From Solidesulfovibrio magneticus (lineage in GTDB: Bacteria > Desulfobacterota > Desulfovibrionia > Desulfovibrionales > Desulfovibrionaceae), in the NCBI GenBank assembly GCA_002482565.1, contig DLGG01000139.1:260-6960 (forward strand): a DNA stretch of 6,701 bases, given 5' to 3'. Below the pieces are notes generated by a model. That model was not told where the DNA came from and ran no database searches. It worked only from the letters and a program-made list of their open reading frames with translations. Shown piece by piece: positions 1 through 6,625 of the stretch. Each line of letters opens with the position of its first letter. The first letter of the stretch is position 1. The position numbers were made by a program, and so were the translations under genes.

Positions 1-97
1 TCGAACCGGCAGCGTAACGAAGCGACCCGACCCCGGTCCGCGCGGCATGCCTTCCGCCGCGACCGCCGCAAAACCCTGAGGCTCCGCGACAACCACC
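1..97 (+). other. Sequence upstream of lnt, possible 3' end of a cut-off gene
   Basis: No complete gene is present. One plus-strand frame is open from base 2 to a TGA at 77-79. It would give a short basic, proline-rich tail ending AATAAKP, which would leave 18 bases before lnt. A second frame ends almost at once at TAA 15-17, with tail EPAA. Either could be the C-terminus of an upstream gene. In many proteobacteria lnt follows a CorC/HlyC-type gene, but too little is visible to identify one. I see no convincing promoter here. A TGAGG at 77-81 resembles a ribosome binding site but lies about 16 bases from the GTG at 98, farther than usual. Confidence 0.3.
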
Positions 98-1624
98 GTG
101 ATGACAGCATCCCTTCTGGCCGTGCTCGGGGCCTGGCTCGGATTCGCCAACCCCCTGTACCGCCTGCCCTTGCTTGCCCTGGCCCTGCCGGCAGGGTTGG
201 CCTACGCCGCCGTACGCGCCCCATCGTACCGGACGGCGGCCAAGGCCGGCTACTGGATCGGAGCCGTCTCCGCCTGCCTGAGCCTCTACTGGGCGGCGCT
301 GCCCATCCACGACTACGGCAACCTGCCCTGGGTGCTCGCCGCGCCCGCGCCCGTGCTCATGGGATTCGTGCTCGGGCTCTACACCATGGCCCTGGCCCTG
401 GTCCTGCGCCTTGGAGCCAGACGTCTGTCCCCCTGGCTTTTCGGCCCTTTTTGCGCCCTGGCCTGGGCCAGCATGGAAATGGCCCGGGGCGTGCTTTTTA
501 CGGGCTTTCCCTGGCTCACCCTGGCCGCGGCCTTCGCGCCCTGGCCGGCGGCCATCCAGGGCGCGGCCTTCATCGGGGCCTACGGCCTCTCCGGCCTCCT
601 GGCCGCCCTTGTCGCCTGGCCGGCCGTCTGCGGCCCCCTGTCGCGCCAGGGCATCGTCAGCGTCGCCCTGCTCGCGGCCCTTTTCTTCATCGGCAACTAC
701 CGCGCAGGCCAACCCGTCGCCCGCGACGCCTCCATCCACGCCACCATCGTCCAGGGCAACGTGGACCAGAGCCGCAAATGGGATCCGCAGTCCCAGAGCG
801 AAACCGTGGATAAATACATCGCCCTTTCGACCCAGGCCATTCGCGACGCCCCCACCGACCTGCTGGTCTGGCCCGAGACCACCATGCCCTTCTACTACCA
901 GGACCACGGTCCCCTGGCGCAGCGGCTGATCGACTTCGCGGCCGCCTCGGGCACGCCCCTGGTCTTCGGCGCGCCGGCCTACGAGCGCACGCTCGGCGGC
1001 CACGTGCTCTTCAACCGCGCCTACCTGCTGACGCCCTCCGGGGAGGAAAGCTACTACGACAAGGAGCACCTCGTCCCCTTCGGCGAATACGTGCCCCTGG
1101 GCGCGTACCTGCCGTTTATCCACAAGCTCGTGGAGGGCGTGGGCGATTTCCGTCCGGGCAAGGCGGAGAAGCCGCTCACGTCCGGCCGCCTTGCCCTGGG
1201 CATGCTCATCTGCTATGAAGCGATCTTTCCGGAATTGGCGCAACAGCGCGTGGAGGCCGGGGCGAACATCCTGGTCAACATCACCAACGACTCCTGGTTC
1301 GGCGATTCCGCCGCCCCGCGCCAGCATCTCGACCTGGCCCTGCTGCGGGCCGTCGAGCAGGGGCGGGCCATCATCCGGGGCACCAACTCGGGCATTTCCG
1401 CCGTGATCGATCCCCGGGGCCACATCATGGCCCAGGGCGGCCTTTTCACCACCTTGACCCTGCCGTGTCCGGAGGTGGCCGTCGTGTCGGAGACGACCTG
1501 GTTCCACCGACTCTATACGCTGCTCAACTGGGCGGTGCCGGGCCTTGCCATCCTTTTCTGCCTGGCCTGCGCCGTCTTGCCTGAACGCCGCGACAGCCCC
1601 ACCCGCCGCGGCACAACCCTCTAA
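98..1624 (+). CDS. lnt: Apolipoprotein N-acyltransferase (Lnt)
   Basis: Lnt is an inner-membrane enzyme that transfers an acyl chain from a phospholipid to the N-terminal cysteine of apolipoproteins, the last step of lipoprotein maturation after Lgt and Lsp. The 508-residue length fits the family. Residues about 5-200 hold several hydrophobic segments with the family-like patterns SLYW and GFPWL. Residues about 212-460 form the periplasmic nitrilase-like domain. A last hydrophobic helix at about 480-494 ends in a basic tail. The Glu-Lys-Cys triad is visible as E260 (VWPE), K322 (YDKEHLVPFGEY) and C372 (ICYE), with the accessory Glu at E330. The start is either GTG 98 or the adjacent ATG 101; neither has a well-spaced ribosome binding site. 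It lies 14 bases before prfB, so the two are probably co-transcribed. The function call is firm; only the exact start is open. Confidence 0.96.
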   Translation: MMTASLLAVLGAWLGFANPLYRLPLLALALPAGLAYAAVRAPSYRTAAKAGYWIGAVSACLSLYWAALPIHDYGNLPWVLAAPAPVLMGFVLGLYTMALALVLRLGARRLSPWLFGPFCALAWASMEMARGVLFTGFPWLTLAAAFAPWPAAIQGAAFIGAYGLSGLLAALVAWPAVCGPLSRQGIVSVALLAALFFIGNYRAGQPVARDASIHATIVQGNVDQSRKWDPQSQSETVDKYIALSTQAIRDAPTDLLVWPETTMPFYYQDHGPLAQRLIDFAAASGTPLVFGAPAYERTLGGHVLFNRAYLLTPSGEESYYDKEHLVPFGEYVPLGAYLPFIHKLVEGVGDFRPGKAEKPLTSGRLALGMLICYEAIFPELAQQRVEAGANILVNITNDSWFGDSAAPRQHLDLALLRAVEQGRAIIRGTNSGISAVIDPRGHIMAQGGLFTTLTLPCPEVAVVSETTWFHRLYTLLNWAVPGLAILFCLACAVLPERRDSPTRRGTTL

Positions 1625-1638
1625 GCGAGTGATGATCC

Positions 1639-2746
1639 ATGCTGCAATACGCGGAACTGCGCACGATAGGCGCCGAGCTTCTCACCAAATTCGACGAGTT
1701 CTGGAGGCGTCTTTGACCTGGAGCAAAGCCGCAAACGCCTGGCCGAAATCGAGGCCGAACTGTCCAAGCCCGGAGCCTGGGACGCGCCCGAACGCCTGAC
1801 CCCGGTCCTTCGCGAAAAAAGCGCGCTCACCGCCAAGGTCGAGAGCGGGGAAAAGCTCTACGCCGCCCGCGCCGACCTCGACGAATGGCTGACCATGGCC
1901 AAGGAAGACGGCAGCGCCGAAGTGCTCGACGCCCTGGCCGAGCAGATCGAGGCCCTGGACGGCGACCTGGCCGACGCCGAACTCGCGGCCTTTTTCGGCC
2001 CCGAGGACAACGCCGACGCCATCCTGGAAATCCATCCGGGCGCGGGCGGCACCGAGGCCCAGGACTGGGCCGAGATGCTCCTGCGCATGTACCGTCGCTG
2101 GGCCGAGCGCAAGCATTTCGACGTCAAGGAACTCGACTTCCTTCCCGGCGACGAGGCCGGCGTCAAAAGCGTCACCCTGCAGATCTCCGGGCCCTACGCC
2201 TACGGCCTGCTCGCCGCGGAAAAGGGCATCCACCGCCTCATCCGCATCTCGCCCTTCGACTCCTCCGGCCGCCGCCACACCTCGTTCGCTTCGGTCGACG
2301 TCTATCCCGACGCCGGCGTGGACATCGACATCGACATCAAGGAAGAGGACCTGCGCGTGGACGTCTTCCGCGCCTCGGGCCCGGGCGGCCAGCACGTCAA
2401 CAAGACGTCCTCGGCCATCCGCATCACCCACCTGCCCACCAACATCGTGGTGCAGTGCCAAAACGAGAAATCGCAGCACCGCAACCGCGAAACGGCCATG
2501 AAGGTGCTCAAGGCCAGGCTTTACGACCTGGAGCTCAAGAAGCTACAAGCGGAAAAACAGGAAAGCTACGACGCGAAAAACGCCATCGGCTTCGGTTCCC
2601 AGATAAGGACCTACACCATGCAGCCCTACCGACTGGTCAAGGACCACCGCACGAGCGTCGAAGTGGGGGATGTGGAGGCGGTGCTCGACGGCGAGCTGGA
2701 CAAATTCATACGCGGCTTCCTGCTGCGGGGCGGCAATGAAGCCTGA
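1639..2746 (+). CDS. prfB: Peptide chain release factor 2, with +1 programmed frameshift
   Basis: RF2 recognises UGA and UAA in the ribosomal A site and triggers release of the finished protein. Translation starts at ATG 1639, reads 25 codons to CTT 1711-1713, meets in-frame TGA 1714-1716, shifts +1 and resumes at GAC 1715-1717. The joined product is 368 residues, against about 365 in E. coli. The stop-recognition motif SPF falls at residues 204-206 and the catalytic GGQ at 249-251, close to their usual E. coli positions. The N-terminal part (about 26-110) is the charged helical domain. The gene ends in TGA, the codon RF2 itself reads, and is the only gene in the window that does. The start has only a weak AAGCGAG upstream (1623-1629), so coupling to lnt is likely. 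The next gene starts inside its last codons. A caller ignoring recoding would start at ATG 1895 and lose 85 residues. Confidence 0.96.
1703..1717 (+). promoter_or_regulatory. prfB +1 frameshift site (internal SD, CTT TGA C)
   Basis: This site holds every element of the classical RF2 autoregulatory frameshift. An internal Shine-Dalgarno GGAGG (1703-1707) is followed by a 3-base spacer CGT, the slippery Leu codon CTT (1711-1713), the stop TGA (1714-1716) and a C at 1717. The E. coli site has the same layout with AGGGGG, the spacer TAT, then CTT TGA C. When RF2 is scarce, UGA is read slowly, the Leu-tRNA slips from CUU to UUU and the ribosome continues at GAC. When RF2 is plentiful, a 25-residue peptide is released. 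The coding frame after the shift is open to the real end of the gene, which confirms the direction of the shift. Confidence 0.95.
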
Positions 2747-3599
2747 TCCCCCCTGCCTGGACGCGACCCAGGAACAGCTGCTCTCCGAGTTGGAGACGCT
2801 CCGGCGCATGCTGGCCGATGTGGAAAAGCCCGCCTGCGCCACCGAGGGCGAAGGCATGGTCATCATGCGTCTGTGCTCGGGGCTCGACCTGGCCGGCTGG
2901 GAGTTGTTGTGCCACCGCCAGGATCTGCGCGACTGGCTGGTCCTGCCCCTTGCCGCCGATCCCCTGCCCTTCCTGGCCCGCATCCAGGCCACCGTACGGG
3001 AGCTGGCCTTCCTGTCCGAACACGATCCGCTGACCAAGCTCTACAATCGCGGCGCGTTCGACCGCATCCTCTCCGCCGAACTCATCCGCTCCGCCAGGGC
3101 CGGCCAGTCCTTGGCCCTGGTGCTCTTCGACCTCGACGACTTCAAGGCCGTCAACGACTCCTACGGCCATCCCTGCGGCGACCGGGTGCTCGAAACGATC
3201 GGCTCGCTGCTGTTGGCGGAAAAACGCTCCTACGACACAGCCGCCCGGGTGGGCGGCGAGGAATTCGCGCTCATCCTGCCGGGGCTCGGCCTCGTGCGCG
3301 CCGAAATGGTCATCGGCCGCATCGTGGAGGCGGCGCGGTCTCTCAAGATCGTGTGCGACGGCGTGGACTTCCCCCTGCGCGTCACCATCTCGGCGGGACT
3401 GGCCATCACCAAGGGCAAGATGGCCACCACGCCGGAAAAGCTCTACGCCATGGCCGATGCCGCCCTGTACCAGGCCAAAGCCGCCGGCAAGGACCGGGTC
3501 ATGACCGCGCCCATTGCCGACCTGACCGGGCCGCCGGAGAAAACGCTCGTGCGCGCCGATGAGAAACGGTTTCTTTTCACGGGCCTAACCAAAGGATAA
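2736..3599 (+). CDS. GGDEF diguanylate cyclase
   Basis: This 287-residue soluble protein should make cyclic di-GMP from two GTP. The first 90 residues match no sensor domain I recognise; residues 10-30 look like a short helix or coiled coil, and there is no membrane segment. The GGDEF domain runs from about 92 to 255: DPLT at 97-100, NR at 104-105, the metal-binding FDLDDFK at 131-137 and the active-site GGEEF at 173-177. An RSYD at 164-167, five residues before GGEEF, fits the RxxD product-inhibition site, so the enzyme is probably active and feedback-inhibited. A tail of about 30 residues ends with EKRFLFTG. I chose ATG 2736, which overlaps the prfB end by 11 bases and has a G-rich stretch just upstream. 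An earlier ATG at 2670 would put 22 residues inside prfB. It lies eight bases before the MinD-like gene, so co-expression is likely. Confidence 0.92.
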   Translation: MKPDPPCLDATQEQLLSELETLRRMLADVEKPACATEGEGMVIMRLCSGLDLAGWELLCHRQDLRDWLVLPLAADPLPFLARIQATVRELAFLSEHDPLTKLYNRGAFDRILSAELIRSARAGQSLALVLFDLDDFKAVNDSYGHPCGDRVLETIGSLLLAEKRSYDTAARVGGEEFALILPGLGLVRAEMVIGRIVEAARSLKIVCDGVDFPLRVTISAGLAITKGKMATTPEKLYAMADAALYQAKAAGKDRVMTAPIADLTGPPEKTLVRADEKRFLFTGLTKG

Positions 3600-3607
3600 G
3601 ACGGCGT

Positions 3608-4438
3608 ATGTCCCAAGCCATCAATCCCAATACGTCCATGTCCGTAGCCATCCTAAGCGGCAAGGGCGGCGTGGGGAAATCGAACCTGGCCCTCAATCTC
3701 AGCTACGCCCTCTTCCGCGCCGGCCACCGCGCCCTGCTCATGGATTTCGACGTGGGCCTGGCCAACGTGGACGTCCTGCTCGGCCTGTCGCCGGAAAAAA
3801 ACCTCCAGGACCTCTTCCGGCCGGAAGTCACGGCCGCCGAGGTCATGGTGCCCGTGGAACAGGGCGGTTTCGATTTTCTGCCGGCGGCCAGCGGCGTGCC
3901 CGAACTCCTGGAAATGGACGACGACATGCGCGAAATCCTGTTCCAGAAGCTCAACGCCTCCTTCTCCGCCTACGACTATCTCATGCTCGACCTCGGCGCG
4001 GGCATCTCCCAGACCGTGCTTACCGTGGCCGTCATGAGCCACGTGCGCGTGCTGGTCGTCACGCCCGAGCCCACGTCGCTGACCGACAGCTATGCCGTCA
4101 TCAAGGTTCTGCACACGCAGTACGGCATCACCGACTTCCACATCCTGGTCAACCAGGTCGAATCCGCCGCCGACACCAAGACGACCTACAGCCGCCTTTC
4201 CGCGGCCTGCCAGCATTTCCTGGGTTTCGCCCCGGAACTGCTCGGCGGCGTGCGCAGCGACCCGGCCCTGCCCGACGCCGTGCGCCGCCAGATTCCGCTC
4301 ATGCGCCACGCCCCGCGCAGCCCGGCCGCCCAGGACATCCTGAGCGCGGCCGTCAAGCTCCACCGCATCCGCCAAAGCCGCCAGGAGGCGTTGCGCGACA
4401 TGCCCGTGCTCGGGAAAATTCCCCAGCCGCGCAAGTAA
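3608..4438 (+). CDS. MinD/ParA-family ATPase, FlhG-like
   Basis: This 276-residue protein belongs to the deviant Walker A P-loop ATPases, which act as dimerising switches that position cell structures. Visible are the deviant Walker A SGKGGVGKS at 17-25 (signature Lys K19), the DFDVG switch with D46 and D48 followed by LANVDVLLGL, Walker B Asp D128 in LMLDLGAG, and VTPEPTSLTDSYAVIKVL from 151. These resemble FlhG/FleN (flagellar number and placement) more than division MinD. However, the N-terminal DQAxxLR motif of FlhG is absent and I see no clear amphipathic membrane helix at the C-terminus. I therefore give no gene symbol. A ribosome binding site AAGGA (3592-3596) lies 11 bases from ATG 3608; the Met at codon 11 (3638) is a possible alternative start. 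The diguanylate cyclase just upstream suggests, but does not prove, a shared role in motility or polarity. Confidence 0.88.
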   Translation: MSQAINPNTSMSVAILSGKGGVGKSNLALNLSYALFRAGHRALLMDFDVGLANVDVLLGLSPEKNLQDLFRPEVTAAEVMVPVEQGGFDFLPAASGVPELLEMDDDMREILFQKLNASFSAYDYLMLDLGAGISQTVLTVAVMSHVRVLVVTPEPTSLTDSYAVIKVLHTQYGITDFHILVNQVESAADTKTTYSRLSAACQHFLGFAPELLGGVRSDPALPDAVRRQIPLMRHAPRSPAAQDILSAAVKLHRIRQSRQEALRDMPVLGKIPQPRK

Positions 4439-4486
4439 CCCTTGACGGGAATGACTTTGATTCGGCAATAGTATGAAATAGATGGA
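4439..4486 (+). promoter_or_regulatory. Candidate promoter of the HU gene
   Basis: This is the most AT-rich stretch of the window, lying between the MinD-like stop and the HU gene. A good -35 match, TTGACG, is at 4442-4447. The -10 is unclear: AATAGT (4467-4472) matches four of six positions but implies a long 19-base spacer, and TATGAA (4472-4477) is farther still. The position and composition support a promoter that separates HU from the four genes upstream. The exact boxes are uncertain. Confidence 0.45.
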
Positions 4487-4497
4487 CGATTGCTTGT

Positions 4498-4514
4498 CCG
4501 CCGTCTTCCGGCGG
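4498..4514 (+). other. Small hairpin in the HU leader
   Basis: CCGCCG (4498-4503) and CGGCGG (4509-4514) form a perfect 6-bp stem with the 5-base loop TCTTC. There is no T-run after it, so a simple intrinsic terminator is unlikely. It lies downstream of the promoter candidate and 23 bases before the HU ribosome binding site, so it would sit in the 5' untranslated leader. A role in mRNA stability or attenuation is only a guess, and short stems occur by chance in DNA this rich in G and C. Confidence 0.4.
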
Positions 4515-4549
4515 CCCCGGCCAACCGTCAACAGCCCGAGGACCACGCG

Positions 4550-4828
4550 ATGAACAAAAGCGAACTCATCAAAACCCTGGCCGAAACCAAGGACCTGCAT
4601 ATCGACGAAGCCGCCGATATCGTCAATGCCTTCGTCGATTCGGTCAAGCAAGCCCTGATCAACGAAGACCGGGTGGAAATCCGGGGTTTCGGCAGCTTCA
4701 AGATCAAAGGCTACAAGGGCTACACCGGCCGCAACCCCAAGTCCGGCGACGTCGTTTCCGTGGCGCCCAAAAAACTTCCCTTCTTCCGCCCCGGCAAGGA
4801 GCTGAAGGAATACCTCAACAACAAATAG
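4550..4828 (+). CDS. HU-family DNA-binding protein
   Basis: This 92-residue histone-like nucleoid protein is the usual length for HU/IHF. It should act as a dimer that binds and bends DNA with little sequence preference. The N-terminal half (1-45) is the helical dimerisation body, starting MNKSELI. The DNA-binding part follows: RGFGSFK at about 45-51, then the beta arm with the near-invariant RNPKSGD at about 62-68, and the closing FRPGKELKEYL helix. A clear ribosome binding site GAGGA (4538-4542) lies seven bases before ATG 4550, which rules out the longer reading from 4490. The gene probably has its own promoter in the 111-base gap upstream. The next gene starts seven bases after its stop and may be read on the same transcript. 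Whether it is an HU alpha, HU beta or IHF-type subunit cannot be told from this sequence alone. Confidence 0.95.
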   Translation: MNKSELIKTLAETKDLHIDEAADIVNAFVDSVKQALINEDRVEIRGFGSFKIKGYKGYTGRNPKSGDVVSVAPKKLPFFRPGKELKEYLNNK

Positions 4829-4835
4829 ATCCGAC

Positions 4836-5702
4836 ATGTCCATACAGCGCCTTTTCCTCGGAGTCCTGGCCGCACTGGTCATGGCCGCAGCCCCGGTTTT
4901 CGCCGCCGACCCGGTCCTGACCATCGCCTTTGCCGGCAACACCTACGGCTATTTCGACCCCTGCCCCACCTGCGGCCCGCAAAAACTCGGCGGCCTCGCC
5001 CGCCGCGCCACCTTCCTCAAGGACCTGCGCGAAAAGGCCCCCACCGCCGGCAAGACCCTGGCCGTGGCCGGCGCCTGGGAATTCCTGCCCGAAGTCGCGG
5101 CCGCGCCGCCGGAGCCGGCCAAGCTGCCGGCCGTGGCCAAGGCCCACGAACGCCTGGGCTACGACGTCTTCGTCCTGACCCCGGCCGAGGTGAAAGTCCT
5201 GGCGGACAACAAGGCCGCCCCACCCAAGGGCGCGACGGTCCTCGACGCCGCGCCGGCCACCAGGATCCTCAACATCGGCGGCAAGGCCGTGGGCATCGTG
5301 CTCTTTCCCATGCCCAAGGACGTCAGCGCCCCGGTGCCTGACAAACTCATGGACGCCACGGCCAAGGCCGCATCCGAACTGCGCGGCAAGGTCGCCCTGG
5401 TCGTCGGCGTCAGTCCCTGGGGAGCCCTCGACGAGGAAGCCTTCATCAACAGTCGCGCCGGCGCGGTGGACGTGCTGCTCGGCAGCGGCGGCGGCTCGGG
5501 GTTCCCGTCCCGCACGTCCAAGGACGGCAAGACCCTGTGGACGCGCGCCTACATCAAGGGCAAGACCATCAACCGCCTGGACCTCGCCGCCTTGCCCGGC
5601 ACAAGCGGTTTCACCTGGAAAATCGGCGATAACTTCACGGCCAAGGTCCAGCCCCTGGACGAGGCCTTCCCCCAGGACGCGGCCATCGAAGCCCTTTTCT
5701 AG
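4836..5702 (+). CDS. Exported UshA-like protein with CPTC motif, metal ligands lost
   Basis: This 288-residue protein starts with a Sec signal peptide (R5, hydrophobic 7-20, probable cleavage after VFA at 23), so it is probably periplasmic. Its outline follows the UshA/5'-nucleotidase metallophosphatase domain: GNTYG (34-38), GGLARRAT (52-59), LGYD (107-110), DVLLG (212-216) and GKTINRLDL (242-250). The C-terminal nucleotide-binding domain of UshA is absent. The expected metal ligands are replaced: NDxHG is GNTYG, GD is GA (79-80), GNHE is TPAE (115-118), and the later His positions are P194 and G218. Phosphatase activity is therefore unlikely. CPTC at 43-46 holds the only two cysteines, pointing to a thiol redox or metal-binding role (inference). 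There is no good ribosome binding site; the seven-base gap after HU suggests translational coupling. It is the Cys-form tandem paralogue of the next gene. The substrate is unknown. Confidence 0.85.
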   Translation: MSIQRLFLGVLAALVMAAAPVFAADPVLTIAFAGNTYGYFDPCPTCGPQKLGGLARRATFLKDLREKAPTAGKTLAVAGAWEFLPEVAAAPPEPAKLPAVAKAHERLGYDVFVLTPAEVKVLADNKAAPPKGATVLDAAPATRILNIGGKAVGIVLFPMPKDVSAPVPDKLMDATAKAASELRGKVALVVGVSPWGALDEEAFINSRAGAVDVLLGSGGGSGFPSRTSKDGKTLWTRAYIKGKTINRLDLAALPGTSGFTWKIGDNFTAKVQPLDEAFPQDAAIEALF

Positions 5703-6625
5703 CGTGCCGCCCCGTACCCGTTTTCATGAGGCCCGTATCGTGACCAGATGCTTCTCACGCGCTCTGGCCGCCGTCTTCGCGGCGGTCCTGGCGCTGCCCT
5801 TGGCCGTTTCCTCCGCCACGGCCGCGCAGCCGGCAGCCGTCCTTTTCTTCACCGGCAACACCTACGGCAACATCGCGCCCTGCCCCTCCTGAGGCGGCAA
5901 GCTCATCGGCGGGCTGGCCCGGAGGGCCGCCTTCATCAAGACCGAACGCGCCGCTCCCGCGGTCGCGGACCACATGCTGCTTCTCGCCTGTCCCTTCGAA
6001 ATCCTGCCCGACGGCCCGGAAGCCAAGCCCGAGCCCAAGGCCCTGCCCGGCATCGTCAAGGCGTTCGACGCCATGGGCTACGACGCCGGAGCCCTCACCC
6101 CCGACGAGGCCGCGTATCTCGAAAAAGCCGGCGCGCCCCTGCCTGCCCGCTTCACCGTGCTCGGCGACGCGCCGCAAACGCAGTTGCTCCAGAAAGGCGG
6201 GACCACCTACGGCCTCGTCTTCTTCCCGGCCTCGCCCGACCTCAAAAAGCCCGTGCCCGAAGCTCTCCTCGACGCGGCGGCGCAGGCGGCCCACGCGCTG
6301 CGGGGAAAGGCGAACGTCGTCATCGGCATAAGCGGCCTGGGCCTTACCGCCGAACAGGATTTCCTCGACAAGCACCCCGGCGCGGTGGACATCCTGCTCG
6401 GCAGCGGCCCCAACGCCGGCACCTCCAGCCGCCTCTCGGCCGACGCCAGGACGCTCCTCTCGCGCACCTACATCAAGGGCAAGACGCTAAACCGCCTGGA
6501 CATCGACACGCTGCCCGGCGCGTCGGGTTTCACCTGGAAACCCGGACAGAACTTCAAGACCGACGTCATCAGCCTCGACGACCGCTACCCCGCCGACCCC
6601 GCCGTCGAGAAAGTGTTGGGAGAAG
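4899..6625 (+). repeat. Tandem gene duplication (UshA-like Cys/Sec pair)
   Basis: The two neighbouring genes are diverged copies in direct orientation. Protein similarity runs from the mature N-terminus to the GFTWK region near the end. DNA identity survives in patches: TACATCAAGGGCAAGAC occurs at 5550-5566 and 6469-6485, and GGTTTCACCTGGAAA at 5607-5621 and 6526-6540. The middle parts and the signal peptides have diverged strongly, so the duplication is old. Only 37 bases separate the two reading frames. Confidence 0.8.

Noticed and set aside
1682..2479. Minus-strand open frame opposite prfB
   Set aside because: The prfB reading on the plus strand has SPF and GGQ motifs at the expected positions. 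The antisense product is low-complexity G, A, V and D.
1895..2746. Start of prfB at ATG 1895
   Set aside because: This would remove the N-terminal helical domain. The frameshift site at 1703-1717 joins a proper start to the same frame and restores the normal length.
3608..4438. Naming the ATPase minD or flhG
   Set aside because: The motifs lean toward FlhG, but the DQAxxLR segment is missing, flhF is not adjacent, and no membrane-targeting helix is clear.
4490..4549. A 20-residue N-terminal extension of HU
   Set aside because: HU proteins begin at MNKSEL-type sequence, and a well-spaced GAGGA precedes ATG 4550.
3653..4942. Long minus-strand open frame over the MinD-like and HU genes
   Set aside because: It lies antisense to two well-supported genes and shows no recognisable motif. 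Long antisense frames are expected in DNA this rich in G and C.
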